Position numbers and translations under genes: made by a program
Part shown: piece after piece, positions 43,268 through 52,749 of the stretch
How positions within the stretch are numbered: the stretch's first letter is position 1
Layout of the letters: each line of letters opens with the position of its first letter
The notes under the pieces: model-generated
What the model saw: only the letters and a program-made list of their open reading frames with translations
Database searches by the model: none
What the model was told of the DNA's origin: nothing
Assembly: GCF_029892155.1 (NCBI RefSeq)
Contig: NZ_JARZAG010000015.1
Location: 124,001-188,000 of the forward strand
Reading direction: 5' to 3'
From: Kitasatospora sp. GAS204B
GTDB taxonomy: Bacteria; Actinomycetota; Actinomycetes; Streptomycetales; Streptomycetaceae
Length of the DNA: 64,000 bases

Positions 43268-44542
43268 ATGGCCTCTTCCTCGGCTTCCTCCGCCGCGCAA
43301 TCCACCACAGGCGCTCCCGGGCCCCGTGCGGGCGGTGCCAGCCCCGACGATCCGGGTCGTGGCACGGTCGTGCTGATGTCTGCGGCCGTCGGGCTGTGCG
43401 TGGCGAGCAATTACTACGCCCAGCCTCTGCTGGACACCATTGCCCGCGACCTGCGGCTGTCCGCCGCCTCCGCCGCGCTGGTGGTGACGGTCGCCCAGGT
43501 CGGCTACGCACTGGGGTTGATCCTGGTACTGCCGCTGGGCGACCTCATGGAACGGCGTCGGCTGGTCAGCGGCCTGACCCTGGCCACAGCATGCTCCCTT
43601 GCGCTGACCGCGGTCGCCCCCAACACAGGTCTGCTGCTGGCCGGCACCGCGCTGACCGGTCTGCTGTCGGTGACCGCGCAGGTCCTGGTGCCGTTCGCCG
43701 CCGATCTGGCCACCCCTCATCGGCGCGGTCAGGTCGTGGGAACGGTCATGAGCGGACTGGTGCTGGGCATGCTGCTGGCCCGAACCGCATCCGGTGCCCT
43801 GGCCGCGGTCGGCGGCTGGCGCACGGTGTACTGGGCCGCGGCGGCTGCGATGGCCGTCCTGGCCGCCACCCTGCACCGGGCGCTGCCCCAGTACCGGGGA
43901 TCCGCCGGTCTGCGCTACGGACCGTTGCTGCGCTCCACCGCGCGCCTCCTGGTCGACGAACCGGTGCTGCGGGCCCGGGCGTTGCTCGGCCTGCTGGCCT
44001 TCGCCTGCTTCAGCGCGCTGTGGACGTCACTGGCCTTTCTGCTCTCCGGCCCCGGTTACGACTGGTCGGACAGCGAGATCGGACTGCTCGGGCTGGCCGG
44101 TGCCGCCGGTGCGATCGCCGCCCAGCTCGCCGGGCGCCTGGCGGACCGCGGACGCACCACGCTGACCACGATGGTCAGCGCGCTGCTCCTGCTCGGTTCC
44201 TGGGGTCTGCTGGCCCTGGGAGCGCATCAGGTGGCGGCGCTGATCGCAGGCATCGTGCTGCTGGACCTGGCTCACCAGGGCGTGCACATCACCAACCAGT
44301 CGCTGATCTACGCGCTGCGCCCGGACGCACGCGGACGCATCACCTCGGCCTACATGACGTGTTACTTCGTGGGCGGGGCGATCGGCTCAGCGCTGGCTGG
44401 CGTGGTCCACGCCCACGCCGGTTGGAACGGGGTCTGCGTGCTGGGTGCCGCGCTCGCCCTGCTGTTGTGCTTGGCGGCGGCCAGCACCGCCCCCGGCTTC
44501 CGGAGCTGGTGGCGTGGGCAGACCCGGCTGCGGGAACTGTGA
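43268..44542 (+). CDS. MFS transporter, divergent from LysR
   Basis: 424 residues, about twelve helices after a 35-residue hydrophilic start. LPLGDLMERRRLVSG carries the motif A core, and AADLATPHRRGQVVGTVMSGLVLGMLLART is a long central loop and helix. It resembles drug or metabolite exporters of the YnfM/AraJ kind. GGAAGGAAA before the ATG supports the start. Regulation by the adjacent LysR protein is likely. Confidence 0.9.
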   Translation: MASSSASSAAQSTTGAPGPRAGGASPDDPGRGTVVLMSAAVGLCVASNYYAQPLLDTIARDLRLSAASAALVVTVAQVGYALGLILVLPLGDLMERRRLVSGLTLATACSLALTAVAPNTGLLLAGTALTGLLSVTAQVLVPFAADLATPHRRGQVVGTVMSGLVLGMLLARTASGALAAVGGWRTVYWAAAAAMAVLAATLHRALPQYRGSAGLRYGPLLRSTARLLVDEPVLRARALLGLLAFACFSALWTSLAFLLSGPGYDWSDSEIGLLGLAGAAGAIAAQLAGRLADRGRTTLTTMVSALLLLGSWGLLALGAHQVAALIAGIVLLDLAHQGVHITNQSLIYALRPDARGRITSAYMTCYFVGGAIGSALAGVVHAHAGWNGVCVLGAALALLLCLAAASTAPGFRSWWRGQTRLREL

Positions 44543-44545
44543 ACC

Positions 44546-44617
44546 GTGGCGAGCGCAGGTGTCCTGGCCGCCGCTGTGCTCACGCTCATCGCCCTGGCGA
44601 TGCGCCTGGCCCGGTGA
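44546..44617 (+). CDS. Possible 23-residue membrane micropeptide
   Basis: A GTG three bases after the MFS stop opens a 23-codon frame giving VASAGVLAAAVLTLIALAMR plus three residues: one uninterrupted hydrophobic helix ending in Arg. The position directly behind a transporter fits a small accessory subunit, but a frame this short can arise by chance. GGGAAC lies about 12 bases upstream. Confidence 0.25.
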   Translation: MASAGVLAAAVLTLIALAMRLAR

Positions 44618-44754
44618 CACCGGCGGGGCCCGGCAACCCGGCGGACACGGCCTGTCCCGCGCCCACTCCGAGACCGCGCACCCGCCCCGCGCGAGGACGG
44701 TGGGCTCGACTTGGCTTGCTGCGTGTGCCTCGGTCCATTGCTGCCTCTCTCACG

Positions 44755-45066
44755 GTGTCCGTGTTCAGCATCGCGCGTCAGGCTGCGGTTGCTTCCTCGT
44801 GTTCGACGAGGACGCCGGCCTCGAACCTGGAACCCTCGGCATTCACTACGCTGAGCGCGGGCCTACTCGGAGACCTCACGCTTCCCGCTCTTATCGTGTT
44901 GGTACTTGCCATCGCATCAGTGGTTATGGTCGTGGTCGGCTTGTCCATGAAGCGACGGCAGCGCAAGGAACGCGAGTTGCTGATGCAGCAACACCACGAG
45001 TACCCGGCGCAGCCTCCGACGCCCTTTGACCAACCTCGGCCGCCGCAACAGAACCCGTACCAGTAG
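44755..45066 (+). CDS. Small single-helix membrane protein
   Basis: About 103 residues if it starts at GTG 44755; the start is uncertain. The convincing part is the end: a membrane helix LTLPALIVLVLAIASVVMVV, then a basic stretch MKRRQRKERELL and a Pro/Gln-rich tail (PAQPPTPFDQPRPPQQ). This layout is common in small streptomycete membrane proteins of unknown role. It is in a region rich in relics and could be a truncated gene. Confidence 0.45.
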   Translation: MSVFSIARQAAVASSCSTRTPASNLEPSAFTTLSAGLLGDLTLPALIVLVLAIASVVMVVVGLSMKRRQRKERELLMQQHHEYPAQPPTPFDQPRPPQQNPYQ

Positions 45067-45500
45067 GCGGACCGCACGGTGCCACAGTGCCGGATCGACT
45101 ATCGAGCCGGCGGGGCGCCATTACGGACCGTCACCCGGGCTGCCCGCTCCGCCTTCGGCGGCGGACGGCCCGGAGCACGCGAAGCCCGGCCGTGTCGGGC
45201 CTGCCCTCTGGACACCCTCGGGCGCGCACACGCAGCTGTGCCTCAAAGTGGCGGGGTCCTGCCCAGGCGCTCGTGCAGCGAAGTGAAGCTACCCCCGCAG
45301 GTACGCAAGGGCTCTGACAGAAATCGGTGGCAGGGGTTCTTGAGCGCCCCCGATTCGTACCAGCCGTCCCCCACGTCCGTGCCGGAGCAGGCACCGCTGG
45401 TGTCCCGCTGAAGAGTGAACCGCGGAGAAACGGCACGAATCCGTCCATGGGAGCGGTACGTTGGTGTCCCGTCACAGACCCTTTGAGGAGAACCGGCGGC
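45067..45500. other. Intergenic, no recognised gene
   Basis: About 430 bases without a supported gene. Short open frames exist but have no recognisable motif. TTTGAGGAGAA at the end is the ribosome site of the next gene. Confidence 0.5.
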
Positions 45501-46010
45501 GTGACCAGCGAGCAGGATGCCATCAACACGGCCGTGGACGCGGTCGTCTCCGCAGTACGGGCCGGTGACACCGCCGCTCTGTACGAGGCCGTGATGCCAC
45601 CGGCTGGCGTGAGAACGCCTCCCGACGAGGCCGCCAGGTGGTTCGGCCTGCTCCTGATCCACCTGGCGCTTGCCGCCTCGGCGGCCTGCGAGTTGGAACG
45701 GGGCTGTTCCCGGGAGGCCCTCTCGCGCTGGATCGCGGATGTGCTGGGCCCGCCCCCCACCCCCGCGCTGATCCGCGGTGCGGACCCCACCCACATCGAC
45801 CACGTCGCGGCCGCCACTGCTGCGGCCGACCACGCCCGGTACGTCGCCTACACCATCGACCTGATGGGAGTGGGCCTTGCCGCGCCGGGCGAGGACGTGG
45901 ACACGCGGATCGTCGACGCCCACCAGGCAGCGACGAACGACAAGACGGCACGCATCAACGTGATCGCGCTGCTCGCCAGCCTCGCCGCCGCGCCCTCCCG
46001 GAAAGGATGA
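45501..46010 (+). CDS. Hypothetical protein
   Basis: 169 residues. GAGGAGA 9-10 bases before the GTG at 45501 supports a real start. The protein is helical and Ala-rich (INTAVDAVVSAVRAGDTAALYEAVMPP, HLALAASAACELERGCSREALSRW). No family recognised and no membrane helix. It could be a short regulatory or immunity-like protein, but there is no direct evidence. Confidence 0.6.
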   Translation: MTSEQDAINTAVDAVVSAVRAGDTAALYEAVMPPAGVRTPPDEAARWFGLLLIHLALAASAACELERGCSREALSRWIADVLGPPPTPALIRGADPTHIDHVAAATAAADHARYVAYTIDLMGVGLAAPGEDVDTRIVDAHQAATNDKTARINVIALLASLAAAPSRKG

Positions 46011-46699
46011 GCCCGGGCGGCACCTTCGCTGTCGACGGCCGGCTCCTGACACGGCTTCACAGCCACACACGATCGGTATGCCACCTGTCCCGGGCCGGGC
46101 GAGGCCAAACCGAGTGCCGTCACTCGCGCTCGGGCGCCCCTGTTTCTACCGCCGCGAAGGGCCCGGCAAGACCCTCAGCAGTGTGACGACAGGGCGCACG
46201 TTGCTTCCCACCGAGCTGCAGGAGCTCCAGCTCACCCACCTGTCGTCCGTCACCGGGGTGGAGTCGAACTGGTCTCCGAGCGGCAGGGGCGCTCGCTGAT
46301 CATCACCAGCAACCGGGCTCCCAGCGACTGGCACCCCCACCTCCCCAACCCCGTTGCGCAGTGTCGTTGGCGGGGCGTGTACTGGTGCCCGACCGGCTGC
46401 GACCTGGAGGTGCCGATGGCCCGCCTGACCGGCTCGACACCTACTGCCACCGAATGAACTCCGGAGAACTGATCAGGAATTGCCGACCCGCTGATTCCGC
46501 CGCCCCGAGGAAACCTGCGGCCACCTCAGTCTTCCTGTTCACAGGCGCGCGAAGCCGTGCCACCTTGCAAGACGGCACGGCTGGGGCAATTCGCGTACTA
46601 CCGGCGGACCGGGCCAGGAATTGCCCGCGCGACCGCTGATTGTGCGTTCGGATTTCCGGCCGACTCACCGGCGAAAAACCGGCTGCGATCGGGCGATGA
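46011..46699. other. Mostly non-coding stretch holding an IS21 relic
   Basis: About 690 bases with no intact gene. The only recognisable piece is the IstB fragment near 46260-46361. The rest has mixed composition, lower in GC than its surroundings near 46440-46690. Confidence 0.5.
46260..46361 (+). pseudogene. IstB (IS21-family ATPase) remnant
   Basis: A short frame encodes GRSLIITSNRAPSDWHPHL then PNPVAQ, clearly the C-terminal sensor region of IstB-type helper ATPases (usual form SLIVTSNRAPSDWYPLFPNPV). The rest of the gene and its IstA partner are absent. Confidence 0.75.
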
Positions 46700-49189
46700 T
46701 TACTGGGTGGTCGTCCACTGCTGGTTGGTCTTGCCGGTACCGCACGTCCACTGCACGACCTGCGCGCCGTCGTCGGTCGAAGAGCCGGTCACGTCCAGGC
46801 ACTTGCCGCTGTTGACGGAGACCAGCTGGACGGCCTTGGAGCCCACCACCGGCTGCAGCAGCCACTGCTGGTTGGCCTTGCCCGTGCCGCAGGCCCACTG
46901 CAGTACCTGCGCGCCATCGGCGGTCGAAGCCCCCGTCACATCCAGACACTTACCGCTGTTGACGGAGACCAGCTGGACGGCGCTGGATCCGGCCACCGGC
47001 TGCAGCAGCCACTGCTGGTTGGCCTTGCCGGTGCCGCACGTCCACTGGTCGACCAGGGCTCCGTCAGCGGTCGAAGCGCCGGTCACGTCAAGGCACTTGC
47101 CGCTGTTGAGGTTGGTGACGGTGGTGGCCGTCGGGCCCGCGAGGGGTGTGATGGCGACGTTGGCGAAGTCGGCGTGCTGGAAGCCGCCCACGCCCAGGCC
47201 GATCTGGCCGACCAGGTGACTGTTGTCCGTGACCGAGGCGACCTGCACGTGGTCGACGGACGCGGTGATCGAGTCGCCGGTCATCGCGAGCGTGAGGTTG
47301 TGCCAGGTCCCGGCGCCTGCTCCGGAGTAGCTCCCGCCGGCCAGGACGGTGTCGGTGCTGGAGCGGTCCTCGGTGAACAGTGTCCAGGTGCCGGTGTCGT
47401 CGATCTTCAGGTGGTAGGCGGAGCGGTCGTGGTCGACGTGGTCGATCCGTCCGAGCAGTTCGGCGGAGCTGCCGGACTGTTCGAGGTTCACGTCCGTACT
47501 GGCCTGGTAGTTGTTCCACCTCGGGTCGCCCAGCAGGGTGGCCGGGGTGTAGTTCATGTCCGAGTGCCAGGGCAGCGGGGCCTGGGTGATGACCTGGCGC
47601 AGGCACATCGGGGTGCCGGCCCCGGCCGGGCAGGGTGCGGTCTCGAAAGCGCCGGCCCAGTCGTGGAAGTACTTTGCGGTCGCGCCGCTCTGGTAGCCGC
47701 TCAGGTCGGCCTGGTAGGGCAGCGGGAAGGTCTGCCCGGCGGGTCCGGTGGCGGTGCCCTTGCCCTGGCCGGTGGTCGTGGTCACGGTGTAGAGGTAGCC
47801 CGGCTGCAGGGTCAGCGAGTACGAGCCGCGCTGCGGGGTGACGTCCTGGGTGTGGACGAACCACTGGGCCGAGTCGCTGCTGTTCATGTTGGTGGCCCAG
47901 ACGTGCACCGCACCGGTCGAAAGACCGCCGGCGACCTTGACGTTGACGGTGGTCGCCGCGGAGGCGTCGGTGGTCTCGAAGACGGTGCTGTAGTCCTTGC
48001 CGGACTTGAGGGTGACGTAGCTGCCGTTGTGCGGATCGCCGCCCAGGCCGGTGCCGGGCAGGTAGCCGGTGGCGCCGTCCAGGTACTTCCAGCCCGGCTT
48101 GGCGAACTGCTCGGTGTGGGCCATCACCCAGATGTCTCGGCCCACCTGGTAGTTGCCCGACCAGGGCTGGTCGGCGGCCATCAGGCCGGCGCCCGCGAAG
48201 GGCAGGTTCGAGGGCCAGGAGCTGACCAGCGCCCACTTGATGTCCGCGGTCATCCTGGCGTCGACGTACTCGCGGTTGATGTTGCGGGACAGGGCCGAGG
48301 GGTCGGAGCCGTAACTGTCGTTGTCGTCCTCGGAGGCCCAGAGCGGCTTGTCGAGCCCGATCGCGGTGGTGGAGCCGGGGCAGCCGGTGTAGGCCGGGGT
48401 CGAGTGCCAGCAGGTGCCGTGCAGTCCGACGACCCCGACGGCCTTGTCGAAGGCGCTGTCGGTGGCCATGTCGGAGGCGACCGACCAGTTCGCGTCGTCG
48501 TTGTCGGCGGCCACCAGCGTGGTTCCGGTGTAGCCGTGGCTGTCGAGGGAGGTGCGCAGGTTCTCGTACCAGGTCTTGTTGTAGCCGCTCTCGTTCCAGC
48601 CGCCCAGGTAGCCGATGTTCAGCCCGTGGCTCTTCGCGCAGCCGAGCCAGGACTGGATGTAGGTGATGTTGTCCGGGGACCAGATGCCGCCGTTCAACCA
48701 GCCAGGGGCGGCCCACTCCAGGCCGTAGAACCTGATGCCGGGGTTGCGGGCCTTGGCCTGCGCCATGAGCCACCACTCGTAGCCGCGGTTGCAGTCGACC
48801 TCGGTGGGGGTGCGCATGTGGCTGGGCTCGGGGCCGTCGCTGGAGTTGGCGTCGCCGCCGATCTCCACCTTCAGCATCTGCAGCGAGGCTCCGTAGCCGG
48901 GCTTGAAGAGGTAGTCCAGAATCTGGCTGCGCTGCGGCTCGGGGTAGTCGACCAGCAGCCGCGAGGTGGCCCCGCCGCCGCTGATCGCCCCGAGGCCGTC
49001 GAAGGTCCGGCCGGTCGAGGTGCCGTCGATCGTGATGTTCTGCGAAGTCGCGGGCGCGGCGGCGGTCGTCGCCGGCGTGTCGACCGTGGGGGCGGCCGGC
49101 GCCGGGGTGGCGGTGAAGGCGGTGGCGAGGCCCAGGATCAGTGCCGCCAGCAGGGTCGCGCTTCGCGGCGCGAGGAGGAGTCTACGCAC
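46700..49189 (-). CDS. Secreted GH59 (galactocerebrosidase-like) glycosidase with ricin-type lectin
   Basis: 829 residues with a signal peptide ending near TPAPAAP. The catalytic TIM barrel has the GH59 signature TFDGLGAISGGGATSRLLVD (62-81) and FKPGYGASLQMLKVEIGGD; the acid/base is Glu200 in GGWNES and the nucleophile Glu287 in LWASED, matching human GALC Glu182 and Glu258 from memory. Beta-sandwich and lectin-like domains follow (about 390-680). Three repeats of about 45 residues with GKCLDVTG and NQQW motifs at 690-829 form a ricin-B lectin. It should release beta-galactose from an extracellular glycoconjugate. The GTG at 49189 follows GGAG. It is paralogous to the upstream gene. Confidence 0.93.
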   Translation of the reverse strand: MRRLLLAPRSATLLAALILGLATAFTATPAPAAPTVDTPATTAAAPATSQNITIDGTSTGRTFDGLGAISGGGATSRLLVDYPEPQRSQILDYLFKPGYGASLQMLKVEIGGDANSSDGPEPSHMRTPTEVDCNRGYEWWLMAQAKARNPGIRFYGLEWAAPGWLNGGIWSPDNITYIQSWLGCAKSHGLNIGYLGGWNESGYNKTWYENLRTSLDSHGYTGTTLVAADNDDANWSVASDMATDSAFDKAVGVVGLHGTCWHSTPAYTGCPGSTTAIGLDKPLWASEDDNDSYGSDPSALSRNINREYVDARMTADIKWALVSSWPSNLPFAGAGLMAADQPWSGNYQVGRDIWVMAHTEQFAKPGWKYLDGATGYLPGTGLGGDPHNGSYVTLKSGKDYSTVFETTDASAATTVNVKVAGGLSTGAVHVWATNMNSSDSAQWFVHTQDVTPQRGSYSLTLQPGYLYTVTTTTGQGKGTATGPAGQTFPLPYQADLSGYQSGATAKYFHDWAGAFETAPCPAGAGTPMCLRQVITQAPLPWHSDMNYTPATLLGDPRWNNYQASTDVNLEQSGSSAELLGRIDHVDHDRSAYHLKIDDTGTWTLFTEDRSSTDTVLAGGSYSGAGAGTWHNLTLAMTGDSITASVDHVQVASVTDNSHLVGQIGLGVGGFQHADFANVAITPLAGPTATTVTNLNSGKCLDVTGASTADGALVDQWTCGTGKANQQWLLQPVAGSSAVQLVSVNSGKCLDVTGASTADGAQVLQWACGTGKANQQWLLQPVVGSKAVQLVSVNSGKCLDVTGSSTDDGAQVVQWTCGTGKTNQQWTTTQ

Positions 49190-49238
49190 GGAGGTGCTCC
49201 GAATACCTGAGGGTGCGGGTGGGTTGTGGCACTGCGAC

Positions 49239-49287
49239 GCGCGCGGGCCTGGCGGGCGGTTCGGGCCCGCCCGCCCGGCCGGCGCGC
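49239..49287 (-). terminator. GC-rich hairpin between the two GH59 genes
   Basis: GCGCGCGGGCCTGGCGGGCG pairs with the complement at 49267-49287 with few mismatches around a TTCGGG-type loop, directly after the upstream GH59 stop. It suggests partial termination between the paralogues. Confidence 0.65.
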
Positions 49288-49292
49288 GGACG

Positions 49293-51716
49293 TTACGGCA
49301 GCGTCCACCGCTGGTTGGCGCCGCCGTTGCAGTCCCAGATCTCCAGCTGGGTGCCGTTGGTGAGGGAAGCGGCCGGATCGTCCAGGCAGCGGCCGGACTG
49401 GGCGCCCTTCAGGGTGCCGTCCGCCTGCGGCGTCCACTGCTGGTTCGCGCCGCCGTTGCACTCCCAGAGCTCCGCCAGGCTGCCGTTGGCCGTGCCCTGG
49501 CCGGTGACGTCGAGGCACTTGCCGCCGTGGGTCAGGGTGCCGTTCTCCCAGGTCCACGCCTGCGAGTCACCGCCGTTGCAGTCCCAGAGCTGCACGGCGG
49601 TGCCGTTGACGGTGGAATCGCCGTTGGCGTCCAGGCACTTGCCGGGCAGGGCGGAGGCGACCGCGCCGGTCTGGGTGCCGGGTGTGCCGGGGGTGAGGGC
49701 GAAGTCGTCGAACTGGTCGGTCTGGTAGGCGGTCACGCCGAGGCCGGCCTGGCCGTTGGTGAAGCTGGCGTCGATGGAGCTGCCGACCACGACCCCGTCC
49801 ACCGTGGCGGACAGGGTGGTGCCCTGCATGGTGAGACTGACGGTGTGCCAGCTGGCGGTGCCCAGCGCCTTGGCGGTGGTGCCGCTGGCGAGGGTGGTGA
49901 AGTTCCAGCTGGTGTCGCTCTTGTCGATGGACCAGGCGCCGGTGTCACTGACCCGCAGGTGGTAGGCGTTCAGGCCGTTGTTGTTGCGGCCCTGCTGGTT
50001 GACCCGCCCGAGCAGTTCGATGGTGCCCGGCTGCTCGAACATGGTGTCGGCGCTGACCGTGTAGTTGCTCCAACTGCCGTCACCCATGACGGTGTACGGG
50101 GCGTCGTAGGGCTCGTCGGTCCAGCGGATCGGCGTGGTCGGGGTCATCTGGCGCAGGCAGCTGCCGGTGCGGCCGCCGCCGCAGGGGACGGTCTGGAAGG
50201 CACCGTTCATGTCGGTGAAGTACTTGGGCGAGGTGGTGGTGGCCGGCGTCTCGAAGTCGTCCCTGTATGGGAGTTGGAGCGCGGCGGGGGCCGGCGGGGT
50301 GGCGGTGCCCTTGCCCTGGCCGGTGGTGGTGGTCACGGTGTACACGTAGCCGGGCCGGAGGGTGAGCGTGTACTTGCCGCCGCTGGGGGTGACGTCCTGC
50401 TGGTGGACGAACCAGGCGGCGGGGTCGGTGGAGTTGAGGTCGGTGGCCCAGACGTGCACCTTGCCGGTGGACAGGCCGCCGGAGACGGTGAAGTTCGCGG
50501 TCTGCGCGGTGGTGGCGTCCATGGTCTCGATGACCGTGCTGTAGTCCTTGGTGGTGGGCGACTTGAGCGTCACGTAGCTGCCGTTGCCGCGGTTTCCGCC
50601 GAGGTAGCCGCTGGCCGAGTCGATGTAGTGCCAGCCGGGCTGGGCGAACTGGGTGGTGTGCGCGGTGACCCAAGTGGTCTTGCCGATCGCGTAGTTGCCG
50701 GACCAGGGCTGGTCGGCGATCGACATACCGTCGCCGGAGAAGTAGAGGTTGGGGTAGAGCGCGGCGATGACCGGCCAGTTGATATACGAGGTCATCCTGC
50801 CGTCGAGGTAGTCCCGGTTGATCGCCCGGGCCACCGCCGGGGCGCCGCCGTTCGCGTCCTCGGAACCGTTCTCACTGGCCCACAGCGGCTTGCCGAGCGA
50901 CTGCGCGTTCGCGGTGCTCGGGCAGGAGGAAAAGGAGCCGAGGTAGCCGCAGGGGTAGTGGACCCCGACGACGTCCACGGCCTTCTTGAACGCCGGATCC
51001 GTGGCCATGTCGTCCGCCACCGACCAGTCGCTGTCCGCGGCGACCACCTTGGTTCCGGAGTAACCATGCTTGATGAGCGCCGACTTGAGGTTCTCGTACC
51101 AGGTCTTGTCGTAACCGCGCTCGTTCCAGCCGCCCAGATAGGACACGTTCAGGTGGTGCTGCGCGGCGCAACCCATCCAGGACATCAGGTAGTCGATGGT
51201 GTCCTGGGACCAGAAGTTGCCGCCGCCGATCCAGCCCGGTGCACCCCAGGACAGGCCGTAGAACTTGATATTCGGGTTACGGGCCTGGGCCTGCTCGGCC
51301 AGCCACCACTCGTAACCCTGATTGCAGTCGACGGTGCCCATGGTGTGCTCGATGCTCGGCTCGGCGCCGTCGGTCGAGTTGGTGTCACCGCCGATCTCCA
51401 GCTTCAGGACCTGCAGCGAGGCTCCGTAGCCGGGTTTGAAGAGGTAGTCGAGCAGCTGGCTACGCTGCGGCTCCGGATAGTCGACCAGCAGACGGGAGTT
51501 GCCACCGCCGCCCGAGATGGCGCCGACACCGTCGAAGGTCAGACCGGGCTTGATGCCGCTGAGCGCCACGGCCGTGGCGGGGGCAGGGGCGGCCGCGGCG
51601 GGGACGGGGGCGGCGGCTTCGGCGGCAGCCGGCGTGCCGAGGGCGGTGCAGCCGAGAAGGAGCAGGGCTGCACCGAAGGCTGTACGGAGTCTTGCGGGCA
51701 TGACGCTGCGACCCAT
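49293..51716 (-). CDS. Second GH59 glycosidase with ricin-type lectin
   Basis: 807 residues. The export signal reads ALLLLGC at 17-23, which also fits a lipobox, so it may be a lipoprotein rather than freely secreted. GH59 signatures: TFDGVGAISGGGGNSRLLVD (60-79), acid/base Glu199 in GGWNER and nucleophile Glu282 in LWASEN. A C-terminal ricin-B module (about 675-807) has three GKCLD/QxW repeats. It parallels the downstream paralogue domain by domain but differs in loops near the nucleophile. GGAG 8 bases before the ATG at 51716 supports the start. Confidence 0.93.
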   Translation of the reverse strand: MGRSVMPARLRTAFGAALLLLGCTALGTPAAAEAAAPVPAAAAPAPATAVALSGIKPGLTFDGVGAISGGGGNSRLLVDYPEPQRSQLLDYLFKPGYGASLQVLKLEIGGDTNSTDGAEPSIEHTMGTVDCNQGYEWWLAEQAQARNPNIKFYGLSWGAPGWIGGGNFWSQDTIDYLMSWMGCAAQHHLNVSYLGGWNERGYDKTWYENLKSALIKHGYSGTKVVAADSDWSVADDMATDPAFKKAVDVVGVHYPCGYLGSFSSCPSTANAQSLGKPLWASENGSEDANGGAPAVARAINRDYLDGRMTSYINWPVIAALYPNLYFSGDGMSIADQPWSGNYAIGKTTWVTAHTTQFAQPGWHYIDSASGYLGGNRGNGSYVTLKSPTTKDYSTVIETMDATTAQTANFTVSGGLSTGKVHVWATDLNSTDPAAWFVHQQDVTPSGGKYTLTLRPGYVYTVTTTTGQGKGTATPPAPAALQLPYRDDFETPATTTSPKYFTDMNGAFQTVPCGGGRTGSCLRQMTPTTPIRWTDEPYDAPYTVMGDGSWSNYTVSADTMFEQPGTIELLGRVNQQGRNNNGLNAYHLRVSDTGAWSIDKSDTSWNFTTLASGTTAKALGTASWHTVSLTMQGTTLSATVDGVVVGSSIDASFTNGQAGLGVTAYQTDQFDDFALTPGTPGTQTGAVASALPGKCLDANGDSTVNGTAVQLWDCNGGDSQAWTWENGTLTHGGKCLDVTGQGTANGSLAELWECNGGANQQWTPQADGTLKGAQSGRCLDDPAASLTNGTQLEIWDCNGGANQRWTLP

Positions 51717-51763
51717 GGGGGGACTCCAGGGGTGAGGGTGGGGGATTGGGTTCAGACCTGCTC

Positions 51764-51792
51764 AATATGAAGGCTAACTGAGCAAGAGTCAA
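51764..51792 (-). promoter_or_regulatory. Promoter-like element upstream of the GH59 pair
   Basis: On the minus strand TTGACT (51787-51792) and CATATT (51764-51769) are separated by 17 bases, a good vegetative sigma-type promoter. TGCTCA (51759-51764) and TGAGCA (51779-51784) form an inverted repeat within it that could be an operator. Confidence 0.6.
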
Positions 51793-52479
51793 CAAGTTCA
51801 AACAAATACGGTCGCGTACGCGCATCCGACCATCCGCGGCGACCGGCACACCCTCACCAAGGCATCCACCAGCAGAAGTTGACGGAAAGTCGAGGGAGGC
51901 GCCCGTCGATGACCACAGCAGCTGCCGAGCGATGTCTAGACAATTGCTGATGCCGAGCACCACTCTCGGCCCCGTTCGAACAAAGACCGTTTCGTGCCAT
52001 TTGACATTTTACTAATTGGACGTCCTGGAGCCCTCGCCGATCAGACTGACTGCAGCCTCGACGATGAGCCACTCATGCTGCCCCGACCTGTCCTGCCTCG
52101 GCCCGGCGGATGGTGGCCCTGCCGGTGGGGTCTGCGCTCTGGGCGGTTGGATGACGGTGACAACGGGAGTGGCCCTGAACCCACCGTTCTGTCGAGCCTG
52201 GTGGCAGCCCGGGCGGGCGACACCCCCGCGCGTCGGTCCTGCTCGGCCGCGAGCGTGGTGAAAGGGTACGAGCACACCCGGAGACGCGCTTTCCACGGTG
52301 GCGCGCCCGCCGCGTTCATCGAGGCGCGGCCCCGGCGGACCACCGTGGACGAGCGGTGGCCCGGGCGCGCAGCCGTGTCACGACGTGACCGAGGTGCCCT
52401 GGCAAAGGGGCGCACTGGCGCGGCCGGCGCCGGTGCAGGGGCGCCGTGGGCGGACCCGATCGAACGAGGGAGCCTTCCT
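51793..52479. other. Intergenic region upstream of divergent genes
   Basis: About 690 bases with no supported gene. The part nearest the GH59 genes (51790-52080) is relatively AT-rich; the rest is GC-rich without recognisable coding motifs. CGAGGGAG before 52480 is the ribosome site of the GH15 fragment. Confidence 0.5.
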
Positions 52480-52749
52480 ATGAGTGCCTACCCGGCGATT
52501 GCCGATCACGGAATGCCCGGCGATTTCCAGAGTGCCGCGCTGATGTCCTCCGACGGGACCATCGACTGGTGGTGCGCGCCGCGGTTCGACTCTCCCAGCG
52601 TGTTCGCCTCGCTGCTCGACAGCGAACGCGGTGGCTACTGCCGGCTGTCCGCCCACCTGCCGGGCGGGCAGGAGCCGGTCGTGGTCGCCGCGGCCATCGC
52701 CCTCGACGAGCAACTCGACAGGGCCGAGCGCGGTGACGCCGATGTCTGA
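52480..52749 (+). pseudogene. Truncated GH15 (glucoamylase/trehalase family) gene
   Basis: 89 codons giving the N-terminal signature of GH15 enzymes: YPAIADHGMPGDFQSAALMS, then DGTIDWWCAPRFDSPSVFAS. Intact members have about 600 residues and an (alpha/alpha)6 barrel; here the frame leaves the family after GGYCRLSAHL and stops. A good ribosome site (GGGAG) remains, so a short peptide may still be made. Its stop lies inside the start of the MFS gene. Confidence 0.8.

Noticed and set aside
45067..45500. Possible phage attachment site
   Set aside because: No duplicated core, integrase or tRNA gene nearby.
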